Assembly: GCA_017429835.1 (NCBI GenBank)
Contig: JAFROD010000042.1
Coordinates: 52,145 to 116,144, forward strand
DNA length: 64,000 nucleotides
From: Oscillospiraceae bacterium
Lineage (GTDB): Bacteria; Bacillota; Clostridia; Oscillospirales; Oscillospiraceae
Reading direction: 5' to 3'
Shown: in pieces, positions 44,121-52,700 of the stretch
How positions within the stretch are numbered: the first letter of the stretch is position 1
Layout: every line of letters begins with the position of its first letter
Position numbers and translations under genes: made by a program
The notes under the pieces: model-generated
Database searches by the model: none
What the model saw: the letters and a program-made list of their open reading frames with translations, nothing else
Told to the model about the DNA's origin: nothing

Positions 44121-44507
44121 ATGAAAACGAAAAATAGCAATAAACGCTTCTGGATATTCTTGATGGTCGCGATTCCGGCCTTGACGATTCTGACAGCACT
44201 CGGCGGAGCAAAGCTGATCCTGTCGGGCGCGGTGCCGGAAAGCAAATTGAATCTGGTGGTCGGTATTGCGGTCGGACTGGTCGCACTGGTGCTGTCAATG
44301 TTCGGCGCATTTCACGCGAAGCAAAAGAAGTTTGTCTGGGGCATGCTGTTTGCCGCCGGCTATAACGCAATACTGCTGCTGTCAAATCTTTTGTTCTTCG
44401 GCGAGGGGTACGGCGCGATCCTGCCCAACGCGATCGCTGTTTTGACAGGCGGCGTCATCGGCAGTCTGCTCGGGGCAGGGAAACGCCGAAAGAGAAAGCG
44501 CGTATAA
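44121..44507 (+). CDS. TIGR04086-family membrane protein
   Basis: The 128-residue protein has four hydrophobic helices (WIFLMVAIPALTILTALGGA first) and a basic end (GAGKRRKRKRV). TIGR04086 proteins are small Clostridial membrane proteins found beside yajC and often beside the scfA/scfB peptide genes. No scfA-like Cys-rich peptide is visible in the following 370 bases. Function unknown. ATG 44121 has GGGGAG upstream. Confidence 0.75.
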   Translation: MKTKNSNKRFWIFLMVAIPALTILTALGGAKLILSGAVPESKLNLVVGIAVGLVALVLSMFGAFHAKQKKFVWGMLFAAGYNAILLLSNLLFFGEGYGAILPNAIAVLTGGVIGSLLGAGKRRKRKRV

Positions 44508-44574
44508 TCTTCGTAAAAAATGACCAAATCGGTTTTGGATAATTGCAAGAATTCCTGCAAAATGAAATTCTACT

Positions 44575-44613
44575 ATATATTGCGGGGGATCCGGGGCGCC
44601 CTCCACAATATAT
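44575..44613 (+). other. stem-loop in the xerD upstream region
   Basis: ATATATTG pairs with CAATATAT, and inside it GGGGG pairs with CCCTC (one G-U), around an 11-base loop. No U tract follows. The whole 44508-44880 interval is otherwise AT-rich and non-coding, apart from the repeats described separately. Confidence 0.45.
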
Positions 44614-44660
44614 CGGAAGGTGATTTCAAAAGGGTTACAAGTGCTAATAATCGGTTACGC

Positions 44661-44702
44661 GGTTTACATAACTAAGTTTACATAATATATGTGCATAATA
44701 AA
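44661..44702 (-). other. dif-like half sites upstream of the Xer recombinase gene
   Basis: On the minus strand ATATATTATGTAAACT (44690-44675) equals the central bases and XerD arm of the B. subtilis dif site as I recall it. A second copy of the arm core, TTATGTAAAC (44671-44662), lies 14 bases away in the same orientation. The other (XerC) arm, 44691-44702, does not match well. It may be a degenerate dif, a Xer-using element remnant, or an operator. Confidence 0.35.
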
Positions 44703-44880
44703 CAAATTTTTACAAAATCGCGAAAAAGTGTTGAAATTCAAGGTTTTTTGAGGTATAGTTACTTTTGCAACGGTTAAAAAATTGGTAGAAATAATCTTTT
44801 TCGCATAAATTGTGATTCTTGTTTCCGCCAAACACAATATGTTGTTTTTTGCCGAATTCTGTAAGAAGGGAGCCGATCGC

Positions 44881-45765
44881 TTGGCAAATCTCGTAGCCGC
44901 TTACGACAATTATCTTTTGAATATCAAGCACGCATCTGCCAATACGGTTGCTTCCTATATGCGTGATATTCGCCAGTTTACCGAATACATAACGGATATT
45001 GAGGATATGCAGATCGAAGCCTGCGACAGAGACTGTATTTGTCGTTATACGCAGCACCTTACGAATAACGGTAAATCGCCGTCCACAGTTGCGCGTTCAA
45101 TTGCTTCTCTCAAAAGCTTTTATGCATTCTGCCAGGCGGAGGGATTCGTCGACGATAATCCCGTTCACGAGATCCCGCAGCAAAAAGCGGAAAAGAAGCT
45201 GCCGCAGATTCTGACCGGCAGGGAAGTCGAGCTTTTGCTCGAGCAGCCGAAGTGTACGGATATGAAGGGCTTTCGCGATAAGGCAATGCTGGAAACGCTT
45301 TATGCGACCGGTATGCGCGTGAGCGAGATGATTTCTTTGAACGTCGCGGACGTCAGTCTGGCCGGTTCTTTTGTGAAGTGCGAGGGCAGCGGCAAATTCC
45401 GTATTATTCCGCTCTATCCTGCTGCGGTCAAGGCACTGACGGCGTATTTGACCGATATTCGCCCGAAAATGGTCTCCGTGCCGGAGGAAGAAGCGCTCTT
45501 CGTCAACGTCAACGGCGATCGCATGACCCGTCAGGGCTTCTGGAAGATCATCAAGCACTATCAGGAGACGGCGCAGATCAGCAAGGACATTACGCCGCAT
45601 ACGCTGCGTCACAGTTTTGCTGCGCACCTGCTTGAGAACGGCGCGGATTTGCGTTCTTTGCAGGAAATGCTCGGTCACAGTGATATTTCCTCGACCCAGA
45701 TTTATACACAGGTGGTCAAGCAGAATCTGAAGAACGTCTATAATAAGTATCATCCCAGAGCATGA
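44881..45765 (+). CDS. xerD: tyrosine recombinase, XerD type
   Basis: The 294-residue protein starts at TTG 44881 with GGGAG upstream; the longer frame from GTG 44812 has no RBS. It has the SAM-like core-binding domain (LLNIKHASANTVASYMRDIR) and the catalytic domain with Arg in LYATGMRVSEMISL, His and Arg in TPHTLRHSFAAHLLENGADL, His in LGHSDIS and the Tyr nucleophile in TQIYTQV. Length fits XerD, which resolves chromosome dimers with XerC at dif. A second Xer-like gene lies at 54873. Whether these two form the XerC/D pair is inferred. Confidence 0.85.
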   Translation: MANLVAAYDNYLLNIKHASANTVASYMRDIRQFTEYITDIEDMQIEACDRDCICRYTQHLTNNGKSPSTVARSIASLKSFYAFCQAEGFVDDNPVHEIPQQKAEKKLPQILTGREVELLLEQPKCTDMKGFRDKAMLETLYATGMRVSEMISLNVADVSLAGSFVKCEGSGKFRIIPLYPAAVKALTAYLTDIRPKMVSVPEEEALFVNVNGDRMTRQGFWKIIKHYQETAQISKDITPHTLRHSFAAHLLENGADLRSLQEMLGHSDISSTQIYTQVVKQNLKNVYNKYHPRA

Positions 45766-45798
45766 TGGTCAGCGAGAATTCGCCGGCTGTTCAGAAAG

Positions 45799-45830
45799 AA
45801 GTGCGCAGTTCGTCTGAACTGCGCACTTTT
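45799..45830. terminator. bidirectional terminator between xerD and a convergent gene
   Basis: A 13-bp stem AAGTGCGCAGTTC/GAACTGCGCACTT with a GTCT loop; TTTT on the plus side and AA-flanked on the other. It separates convergent genes. Confidence 0.85.
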
Positions 45831-46473
45831 AGTCTATGGTTTTGTATTCTCGCAAGAGTGCGATTGCGGCTTGACAACCGTTTTGTGCTGCGATTGCAAG
45901 TTTGTTCCTTATGGAAGCTTTCGTGTCGCAGTATGTAACGATTCTCTCCTCGACCCGGTAGCTGCATTCCGCAGCTTGCAGGTAACCGTTTCCCGTTCCT
46001 TTGCACGTCAACTGCGCGGCTTTTTTCCATGGAATGATCTCAAGCTTCCAGCGGTTCCCGTATTTCGCATGTATCTTCCGAACGTATCTTTCCCAATGGT
46101 TGCAGAGCAGTTCGGGTATCTGCACGTCAGCGTCCGGGCAAAGCTCGTGCAGCGCCGGAGGAACGGTCATTTTTGCGCGCAGACGCTGTTTCAGACCGAC
46201 GACGATCACGGCGCTGACCTCGTTGATCGGTCGCTCAAAATCAAGAAAACAGCCGTTTCCGCATGCTTCCGCCAAACGATCGAGAGCTTTCGGTTCCGGC
46301 GCTGCCGCTGGCAGCCAGCGGTCGTCTATCACGGCAGGCGCGTTTGGAATGATTATGTTCGGAAGCCGCGGCGTTCCGTCCTCATGAAACCCGAACCCGA
46401 GCTGTGCATAGCGATATCCCGTCTGCGGCGTTTCCTCGTTTTCCTCTATGGCAAAATAGAAGGGGATTGACAA
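45829..46473 (-). CDS. hypothetical protein
   Basis: The 214-residue protein is not one I recognise. It has no signal peptide or membrane helix. The first half contains DDRWLPAAAPEPKALDRLAE and GNGCFLDFERPINEVSAVIV, a pattern (acidic Asp/Glu after a hydrophobic strand) seen in TIM-barrel hydrolases. The end is helical (IRNKLAIAAQNGCQAAIALL). Base composition and codon use match core genes, so it is probably expressed. Its start at 46473 lies back to back with the yqeG promoter. Confidence 0.6.
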   Translation of the reverse strand: MSIPFYFAIEENEETPQTGYRYAQLGFGFHEDGTPRLPNIIIPNAPAVIDDRWLPAAAPEPKALDRLAEACGNGCFLDFERPINEVSAVIVVGLKQRLRAKMTVPPALHELCPDADVQIPELLCNHWERYVRKIHAKYGNRWKLEIIPWKKAAQLTCKGTGNGYLQAAECSYRVEERIVTYCDTKASIRNKLAIAAQNGCQAAIALLREYKTID

Positions 46474-46474
46474 T

Positions 46475-46502
46475 AGACAAACCTCCGCATCTGTGCTATA
46501 AT
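46475..46502 (+). promoter_or_regulatory. promoter for yqeG and the M24 peptidase
   Basis: TAGACA (46475-46480), 16 bases, TATAAT (46497-46502). An exact TTGACA is also present at 46467 but the distance to TATAAT (24 bases) is too long. Confidence 0.5.
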
Positions 46503-46538
46503 TCAGTCGTAAAAACTTATGGGAATGCAGGAACCGTT

Positions 46539-47039
46539 ATGCTGTCATTTTTACCGGATCATATTTTTCCGAAGATCACCGATATTTCTCCGGACTTTCT
46601 TCATCAGCGTGAGCTGACGCTTCTGCTGATGGATTTTGACAATACGATGCTGCCCTACACGACGAATACGCCGCCGCAGGAGCTGTTGGACTGGATCGAA
46701 ACGATGAAAGCCGCGGGGATCAAGCTCTGTATTGTTTCCAACAGCCGCAAGCCGCGCGTGCCGACCTTCTGCAAACAGTATGACGTCGCTTGTGTCACCG
46801 GCGCGAATAAGCCCGGAACGCGCGGCGTAAAGCAAGCGCTTCAGCGGTTTGACGCGCAGAAGAAAAACACCGCTTTGGTCGGAGATCAGATATATACGGA
46901 CGTTTTGTGCGCCAAGCTGTCCGGCGTGACGGCGCTGGCGGTCAAATCCATTCACAATCACAACATTTGGCTGAAGCTGCGCCATGCTTTAGAGGTGCCG
47001 TTTCTGGCGATAGCAAGAAAAAGGAGAGTAAAGCTGTGA
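46539..47039 (+). CDS. yqeG: YqeG-family HAD phosphatase
   Basis: The 166-residue protein has HAD motif I LLLMDFDNTMLPY, motif II IVSNSRKPRV, and motif III/IV VGDQIYTDVLCAKLSG. These are class IIIA HAD phosphatases; the target is not firmly established (a phosphatidylglycerophosphatase role has been proposed for relatives). ATG 46539 has AGGAA upstream. It overlaps the next gene by four bases through GTGA. Confidence 0.9.
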   Translation: MLSFLPDHIFPKITDISPDFLHQRELTLLLMDFDNTMLPYTTNTPPQELLDWIETMKAAGIKLCIVSNSRKPRVPTFCKQYDVACVTGANKPGTRGVKQALQRFDAQKKNTALVGDQIYTDVLCAKLSGVTALAVKSIHNHNIWLKLRHALEVPFLAIARKRRVKL

Positions 47040-48094
47040 AAAACATTGAAAAGTACCGTTCCTTACTGAACGACGAGGTGCAGGGACTGTTCCTGACCTC
47101 CCGTTATAGCCGGATGTACGCGGCGGAGTTCGACATCGCGGAGGGCTATGCCATTCTCGGCAAAAACGGCGCGCGTTATTTCACCGACAGCCGCTATATC
47201 GAATCTGCGCAGAAGAATATCGGAGACTTTGCGGTCATCGACTTTGAACGCGATCTGTTCGGCTGCCTGAATCGCGCCGTACAGGAGCTCGGCATAGAAA
47301 CGCTCGGCTTTGAGGACGGCTATCTGACCGTCAGCGAGTACGATCTCTTCCGCGAAAGGATCAACGCGAAATTTGTGCCGATGCAGGGCAAAATCAACGC
47401 CTTCCGCGCGTCCAAGGAGCCGTGGGAGATCGAGCGCATGAAAAAAGCGCAGGAGATCACCGACCGTGCCTTCACCGAGGTCTGCGGCAGGGTGCGCGAA
47501 GGCATGACCGAGAAGGAGCTTGCCGCCGAGCTGATCTACTGCCTGTATAAGAACGGCGGGGAAGGGCTGTCCTTCGATCCGATCGTCGTTTCCGGCCCGA
47601 ACAGCAGTATGCCGCACGGCGTGCCAGGTGACCGCAGGCTGCAGAAAGGCGACTTCATCACGATGGACTTCGGCGTTTTGTACCGGGGATACTGCTCCGA
47701 TATGACGCGCACGGTCGCACTTGGTTATGCGACGGACGAGATGAAAAAGGTCTATCAAACCGTGCTCGACGCGCAGCTCGCGGGCATTGCGATCTCCAAA
47801 GCGGGCGTGAGCGGCAAAGCGGTCGACGCTGCTGCCCGCGATCTGATCGCTGCCGCAGGATACGGCGAATACTTCGGTCACAGCTACGGTCACAGTCTCG
47901 GCTTGGAAATCCACGAGAATCCGAACTGCAACATGAGAAACGAGGAGCCCATGCCGCTGCACGCGGTCTGTTCGGCGGAGCCCGGCATTTATATCCCCGA
48001 GAAATTCGGCGTCCGAATCGAAGACGTCGTGGTGTTTGAGGAAAACGGTTGCACTGTTCTTACAAAAAGTCCGAAAAACCTGATTATTTTGTAA
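47036..48094 (+). CDS. M24 family metallopeptidase (Xaa-Pro aminopeptidase type)
   Basis: The 352-residue protein starts at GTG 47036 with AAGGAGAG upstream. It has a creatinase-like N-terminal domain (GLFLTSRYSRMYAAEFDIAE) and the M24 'pita-bread' domain. Metal ligands are visible: Asp in FITMDFGVLYRGYCSDMTRT (two), His in FGHSYGHSLGLEIHE, Glu in CSAEPGIYIPEKF and Glu in VRIEDVVVF. It removes N-terminal residues next to proline. It is directly upstream of efp, a common order in Firmicutes. Confidence 0.94.
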   Translation: MKNIEKYRSLLNDEVQGLFLTSRYSRMYAAEFDIAEGYAILGKNGARYFTDSRYIESAQKNIGDFAVIDFERDLFGCLNRAVQELGIETLGFEDGYLTVSEYDLFRERINAKFVPMQGKINAFRASKEPWEIERMKKAQEITDRAFTEVCGRVREGMTEKELAAELIYCLYKNGGEGLSFDPIVVSGPNSSMPHGVPGDRRLQKGDFITMDFGVLYRGYCSDMTRTVALGYATDEMKKVYQTVLDAQLAGIAISKAGVSGKAVDAAARDLIAAAGYGEYFGHSYGHSLGLEIHENPNCNMRNEEPMPLHAVCSAEPGIYIPEKFGVRIEDVVVFEENGCTVLTKSPKNLIIL

Positions 48095-48102
48095 GGAAAT
48101 AC

Positions 48103-48131
48103 TTGAAAACAGGGAATCCTTAGTGTATACT
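48103..48131 (+). promoter_or_regulatory. promoter for efp
   Basis: TTGAAA (48103-48108), 17 bases, TATACT (48126-48131). The leader up to 48200 holds two small hairpins (GCCGTGAGGCGGC and CATTCTTTAGAATG) and the RBS TGGAGG. Confidence 0.65.
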
Positions 48132-48199
48132 AATGAAGTTAAAAGCCGTGAGGCGGCATTCTTTAGAATGTATATTTTTTCACATTGGAGGAAACATAT

Positions 48200-48766
48200 A
48201 TGGCAACCATTACCGCAGGCGATTTCAGAAACGGTAAGACCTTTGAGATGGACGGCAAGATCTATCAGGTCGTTGAGTTCCAGCACGTGAAGCCCGGCAA
48301 GGGTGCAGCTTTCGTCCGCACGAAGATGAGAAACATCATCACCGGCGGCGTGACCGAAACCTCTTTCAACCCGACTGCGAAGTTTGAGGAAGCGTTCGTT
48401 GAGCGCAAGAAGATGGCTTACAGCTACTCTGACGGCGATCTGTATTATTTCATGGACAACGAGACCTACGATATGGTTCCTCTGAACAAGGAGACCCTTC
48501 CCGACGCGTTTAAGTTTATCAAAGAGAATGAGGAATGCACCCTGCTGTCCTACAAGGGCAACGTGTTCGGCGTCGAGTGCCCGAACTTTGTCGAGCTGGA
48601 AGTCACCAAGACCGAGCCGGGCGTCGCAGGCAACACTGCGACAAACACCCTGAAGCCCGCGACGGTCGAGACCGGCGCAGAGATCAAAGTTCCGCTCTTT
48701 ATCAACGAAGGCGACCGCATTTCCATTGACACGCGTACCGGCGAGTATCTTGGCAGAGCGAAGTAA
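48200..48766 (+). CDS. efp: elongation factor P
   Basis: The 188-residue protein has the three-domain EF-P layout, starting [20 protein letters not shown]. The conserved Lys at the tip loop is in [14 protein letters not shown], and the C-terminal signature is [23 protein letters not shown] relieves ribosome stalling at polyproline. ATG 48200 follows TGGAGG; the in-frame TTG at 48185 is less likely. A CD1247-like gene follows after 16 bases, a conserved Clostridial pairing. Confidence 0.97.
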   Translation: MATITAGDFRNGKTFEMDGKIYQVVEFQHVKPGKGAAFVRTKMRNIITGGVTETSFNPTAKFEEAFVERKKMAYSYSDGDLYYFMDNETYDMVPLNKETLPDAFKFIKENEECTLLSYKGNVFGVECPNFVELEVTKTEPGVAGNTATNTLKPATVETGAEIKVPLFINEGDRISIDTRTGEYLGRAK

Positions 48767-48782
48767 TTGAAAGGAGAACGAC

Positions 48783-49241
48783 ATGACTCTTTCTGAAAAA
48801 TCCGCATATCTCAAGGGCTTGATGGACGGTCTTAAGCTGGACAAGGAGACCGACGAGGGCAAGATGATTGCCGGCATCGTTGATCTGCTGCAGGACGTGA
48901 CCGCTTCAATCAGCGACCTGGAAGAGAACGCAATCGCTGTTTCCGACGAACTTGACGAGATCGAAGAGGATCTGGACGCCATCGAGGAATACCTGATGGA
49001 CGAAGATGAAGACGACGACGAGTACGATGAGGACGATGACGACTACGACTTCGCCGATGACGACGGTGAGGATTTTGACTATGAAGACGAGGTCGTTTAC
49101 AACGTGACTTGCCCGAACTGCGGCAAGGAGCTGGAGCTGGACGAGGAGACCATTCTCGAAGATTCCATCCACTGCCCGCAGTGCGGCGAGCTTCTCGAAT
49201 TTGACTTCGACGAAGACGACGAGGAAGACGTAGAAGAATAA
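48783..49241 (+). CDS. CD1247-type protein with acidic linker and zinc ribbon
   Basis: The 152-residue protein has an N-terminal helical domain (SAYLKGLMDGLKLDKETDEG ... LLQDVTASISDLEENA). A linker of almost only Asp and Glu follows (residues about 75-105). The C-terminal ribbon holds CPNC and CPQC. This is the family named for C. difficile CD1247, commonly next to efp. Function unknown; the zinc ribbon suggests contact with nucleic acid or protein. Confidence 0.85.
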   Translation: MTLSEKSAYLKGLMDGLKLDKETDEGKMIAGIVDLLQDVTASISDLEENAIAVSDELDEIEEDLDAIEEYLMDEDEDDDEYDEDDDDYDFADDDGEDFDYEDEVVYNVTCPNCGKELELDEETILEDSIHCPQCGELLEFDFDEDDEEDVEE

Positions 49242-49254
49242 TCCCGAAAATCGA

Positions 49255-49281
49255 AAAAGGACGCCGTTCGGCGTCCTTTTT
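49255..49281 (+). terminator. intrinsic terminator after the CD1247-like gene
   Basis: An 11-bp stem AAAAGGACGCC/GGCGTCCTTTT with a GTTC loop and a following T. Confidence 0.88.
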
Positions 49282-49317
49282 GTCGTTTCATGGCATAGAA
49301 TGGTACGGGGTGATACG

Positions 49318-49500
49318 ATGAAAGAATGTATGCACGACTGCCTGTTGCGGCTTCTGTGCGTCAAATCCATCGTCACGATCCTGCTTGCATCGGTGTTCTC
49401 CGTGCTCGCGCTGCGCGGCGCGATCGCGGCGGAGCAGTATCTGACGATCTTCACGATGATCATTTCCTTTTATTTCGGCACGCAGCACGAACGCATGTAA
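49318..49500 (+). CDS. small membrane protein
   Basis: This 60-residue protein has one or two hydrophobic stretches (SIVTILLASVFSVLALRGAI; YLTIFTMIISFYFG). Size and shape recall small holin-like or uncharacterised Clostridial membrane proteins, but I do not recognise it. The RBS is a weak GGGGTG. It stands between two terminators, so it is a separate small transcript. Confidence 0.55.
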   Translation: MKECMHDCLLRLLCVKSIVTILLASVFSVLALRGAIAAEQYLTIFTMIISFYFGTQHERM

Positions 49501-49504
49501 AAGA

Positions 49505-49537
49505 GTACGACTGCCGTGAGGCAGTCGTACCATTTTC
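49505..49537. terminator. terminator between the small membrane protein and the PH-domain gene
   Basis: An 11-bp stem GTACGACTGCC/GGCAGTCGTAC (49505-49530) with a GTGA loop; CATTTTC on the plus side. Confidence 0.75.
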
Positions 49538-49538
49538 A

Positions 49539-49961
49539 TTATTCATCTACCAGATCGTCGTAATCGTCGAGGTCGTTGTCTGTATCGTCCAACTCATGGT
49601 TACAGCCGTTCAGGATTTCGCCGTAGCGCATCCGGCGCTTCATCTTGCATTCCTCTACGTTTTTGTGGAGCAGCTCCTTGAAATCCTGCGGGTACTTGAT
49701 ATTCTTCAGAATGACCTGCGGCGTGGACTTATCGGAGGATGCGACAGTGACGGTGCCGACGCCGAAGATCCGCTGCCACAGACTGCGCTTGGAGCTGATA
49801 TCGCGGATACGATAGAGCAGGATCTCCTCATCTCTGACGCTGAAGAAGCCGAGAGATAGGAAAAGACGGTCGTTGCTCAGCGCATAGCGGGTGAAGCTCA
49901 GCGGCATGCCCATAAAACGCTTGCGGTCTTTCCAGATATACATATCGCCTTTGAAGCCCAT
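49539..49961 (-). CDS. PH domain-containing protein (YdbS/bPH2-like)
   Basis: The 140-residue protein matches the bacterial PH fold: it starts MYIWKDRKRFMGMPLSFTRY, then ALSNDRLFLSLGFFSVRDEE and ILLYRIRDISSKRSLWQRIF, followed by the VASSDKSTPQVILKNIKYP strand region. The C-terminus is acidic (DDTDNDLDDYDDLVDE). No membrane helix is present, unlike YdbS. Function unknown. It is followed by the terminator at 49505. Confidence 0.75.
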   Translation of the reverse strand: MGFKGDMYIWKDRKRFMGMPLSFTRYALSNDRLFLSLGFFSVRDEEILLYRIRDISSKRSLWQRIFGVGTVTVASSDKSTPQVILKNIKYPQDFKELLHKNVEECKMKRRMRYGEILNGCNHELDDTDNDLDDYDDLVDE

Positions 49962-50030
49962 AATTCTGCCTCCTGTTATTTTCTGTATTCATATTAGAGC
50001 ATTCCGCAAGGAATGTCAAGGCTGACTTGC

Positions 50031-52439
50031 TTAATCCGCTTTGCCTGCTTCTTTCCGGTCGTGTTTTCGCATCTGCCGGTCGAAGATCAGCAGGAAGAAA
50101 CTGTAAAGCGTGGGACAGGCGATCATCAGAACGATCAACACCAAAATGGAGGTTCCGTCGAGCGCGACCAGCTCAAAGATACCGGTCAGGAAGAACAGCG
50201 CGACAAGCATTGCAAAGAGCATTGCGGAAAACACGACGATACGCAGCTTGGTAAACGGTCTGCAGACCGTGAAGAGCGTCACGAATCCGACGGTCGCGAC
50301 GACCCAGACGGCAATCGTATCGTAGTTTTCCTGCGGAAGCTCGAGCACCTTCGTAAAGAAGCCCGCGATCAGTACCAGGATCAGATTCGTCAGACCGCCC
50401 GGCATGGCGCGGCGGATGACGTTTCGCATGAATTTTCCCTCGACTCTGGCGTAATTCGGCTCCAGCGCAAGGAAAAACGCCGGCACGCCGATGGTCAGCG
50501 CGCTGATCAGCGAAAGCTGGATCGCCTGCATGGGGAAGGGCATGTTGATAAACAGCAGCAGGAGCGCGAGGGAGAAGGAGAAGATGTTTTTCACGAGGAA
50601 GAGGGAAGCGGCGCGCTGAATGTTGTTGATCACGCGGCGACCTTCGGCGACGATGCTGGGCATTGCGCTGAACTGGGAGTCCAGCAGGACGATCTGCGAC
50701 ACCTGCGACGCCGCCTGACTGCCGGACGCCATCGCGATACCGCAGTCGGAGTCCTTGAGGGCAAGCACGTCGTTCACGCCGTCGCCCGTCATGGCAACGG
50801 TGTGTCCCTGCGACTGGAAGGCGCGGACGAGCTTGCGCTTCTGATCCGGCGTCACGCGGCCGAATACGGTGTATTTCTGCACTGCGTCGTTGAAATCCTC
50901 GTCGGTGATCAGTACCGAAGTGTCAATGTACTTATCCGCGTTCAGAATGCCGGCTCTCGAAGCGACCTCGGACACGGTGATCGGGTTATCTCCGGAAATC
51001 ACGCGGATAGAAACGCCTTGCTCGGCAAAGTATTTAAAGGTGGCGGGCGCGTCCTCGCGAATGAGATTGTTCAGGAAGATTAGCGCAATCGGTTTGACAA
51101 GACGGCTTTCGAGTCGTCCCTCGATCTTCGCGTCGTAGGCGGCAAGCAGCAACACGCGGCAGCCGCGTGCAGACCACGGCTCCGCGTTGCCGCGAATGCT
51201 GTCGTAGCGGTCGCCCATGATGAATTCCGGCGCGCCGATGATATACTGTCCGTGTTCTCCAAAATCGGCGGACGACCATTTGCTCGAGGAGGAGAAGGGG
51301 ATACGGCCGACTGCTTTCCAGTCCGATTCCAGACCGAACTGCTCGGTCATCGCCTTTGCAGTCTCGTTATCCGGCTCCTGTCCGGAATAGAAGGCGGCGA
51401 GTATCTTCTCAATATCCTCATAGGAATAGCCGCTTGTCTCCAACGGGAAGACGTCGGAAACCTCCATACGAGGCTCGGTGATCGTGCCGGTCTTATCCAC
51501 GCAGAGGATATCCACGTGCGCAAGCGTTTCAATGCAGTTCATGTCCTGCACCAGGACGCGGCGTTTCGTCAGCTTCAGACTGCTCACGGCAATGGCGACG
51601 CTGGTCAGGAGGTAAAGTCCCTCCGGAATCATACCGATCAAAGCGGCGACGGTTTTCTCCACGGAATTCCGGAACGGCATCTCCTGCATCTGACGGATGA
51701 ACAGGATAATGCCCATCGGGATCAGCGCGATACCGACGACGGTGATCAGCTTCGTCAGAGAATTCATCATTTCCGAACTCGTGGATTTGACGTCTGCGCG
51801 CGCTTCCGCCGCCAGCTTTGCGGCGTAGCTGTCCGCGCCGACCTGCGTGAGCTGCGCCGTGCAGCGACCTGAAATCACGAAGCTGCCCGATTTCAGTTGA
51901 TCTCCGGGATTCTTGATGATGGCGTCCGCCTCGCCGGTCAGCAGCGATTCGTTGACCTGCATCTGTCCGTCGCGGACGATCGCGTCGGCGCAGATCTGAT
52001 TGCCGGCGGCGAATTCTACGATATCGTCGCGGACAAGCTGGTCTGTCGGGATCTCATGGCGTTTGCCGTCGCGGATCACGCGCAGTCTGCCTGCGGCAAC
52101 CAGCGTCAGCTTATCCACGGCGCGCTTTGCGCGAATTTCCTGGACGATACCGATGACCGTGTTGATCACGGCAATGATCAGGAAAGTCATATTTTTGAAC
52201 GAGCCGACGATCAGCAGGGCAACGGCGAGCACGATAAAAATCAAATTGAAGAAGGTAAAGACTTTTTCTCTGACGATCTGCTGTTCACTCTTCGTGTTGC
52301 TTGCGGGCGTCACGTTGCGCAGTCCGTTGTTCTGCCGTGCGACGACCTGTTCCGAGGTCAGACCCTGTTCAATGTCCGCATCTACGACCGGGATATCACG
52401 ATATAAAGAATTGGCAGGGAAGTACTTTTCTCGTTTCAT
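50031..52439 (-). CDS. P-type cation-transporting ATPase (CtpE-like)
   Basis: The 802-residue ATPase has an actuator domain with NESLLTGEADAI, the phosphorylation site DKTGTIT, membrane motif IGMIPEGLYLLTSVAIAVSS, TGDGVNDVLALKDSDCGIAM and about ten helices. The 'PEGL' membrane motif and lack of heavy-metal domains place it near the CtpE group, linked to Ca2+ uptake in mycobacteria; the ion here is not proved. ATG 52439 has GGAG six bases upstream and is preferred over more upstream ATGs at 52457 and 52469. Confidence 0.88.
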   Translation of the reverse strand: MKREKYFPANSLYRDIPVVDADIEQGLTSEQVVARQNNGLRNVTPASNTKSEQQIVREKVFTFFNLIFIVLAVALLIVGSFKNMTFLIIAVINTVIGIVQEIRAKRAVDKLTLVAAGRLRVIRDGKRHEIPTDQLVRDDIVEFAAGNQICADAIVRDGQMQVNESLLTGEADAIIKNPGDQLKSGSFVISGRCTAQLTQVGADSYAAKLAAEARADVKSTSSEMMNSLTKLITVVGIALIPMGIILFIRQMQEMPFRNSVEKTVAALIGMIPEGLYLLTSVAIAVSSLKLTKRRVLVQDMNCIETLAHVDILCVDKTGTITEPRMEVSDVFPLETSGYSYEDIEKILAAFYSGQEPDNETAKAMTEQFGLESDWKAVGRIPFSSSSKWSSADFGEHGQYIIGAPEFIMGDRYDSIRGNAEPWSARGCRVLLLAAYDAKIEGRLESRLVKPIALIFLNNLIREDAPATFKYFAEQGVSIRVISGDNPITVSEVASRAGILNADKYIDTSVLITDEDFNDAVQKYTVFGRVTPDQKRKLVRAFQSQGHTVAMTGDGVNDVLALKDSDCGIAMASGSQAASQVSQIVLLDSQFSAMPSIVAEGRRVINNIQRAASLFLVKNIFSFSLALLLLFINMPFPMQAIQLSLISALTIGVPAFFLALEPNYARVEGKFMRNVIRRAMPGGLTNLILVLIAGFFTKVLELPQENYDTIAVWVVATVGFVTLFTVCRPFTKLRIVVFSAMLFAMLVALFFLTGIFELVALDGTSILVLIVLMIACPTLYSFFLLIFDRQMRKHDRKEAGKAD

Positions 52440-52591
52440 TTCGCACTCCGTATCCATACTTTTCTTCATTGTATTATAGCATAGTTTGACTGAAATGAAC
52501 ATAGTTATCTTTCGTTTTTGCAAAAATTCGTCGAAAACCGTGATCTGCCGCAACAATGCGGAAAAAGAAATTGAAAAATTGAAAAAAGTAC

Positions 52592-52700
52592 TTGATTTTC
52601 TGAAAGCGTTGTGGTAGTATATGCAAGTCTGCAAATGGGTGGTCCTCTGCGGCGCGGTCAACGCCGGCATGAACGCCTAATAAACAAGGAGGACAACACT
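52592..52700 (+). promoter_or_regulatory. promoter and leader of rplS
   Basis: TTGATT (52592-52597), 17 bases, TAGTAT (52615-52620). The leader (52625-52690) folds into a GC-rich hairpin around TGCGGCG/CGCCGGCA (52647-52669) before the RBS AAGGAGG. Firmicute L19 leaders are a known RNA family; I cannot confirm this one by eye. Confidence 0.5.

Noticed and set aside
44661..44702. A complete chromosomal dif site
   Set aside because: Only the XerD arm and centre match; the XerC arm does not, so I report half sites.
50013..51083. A long plus-strand frame opposite the P-type ATPase
   Set aside because: Low-complexity Arg/His/Asp-rich reading with no motif; the minus-strand ATPase has all expected motifs.
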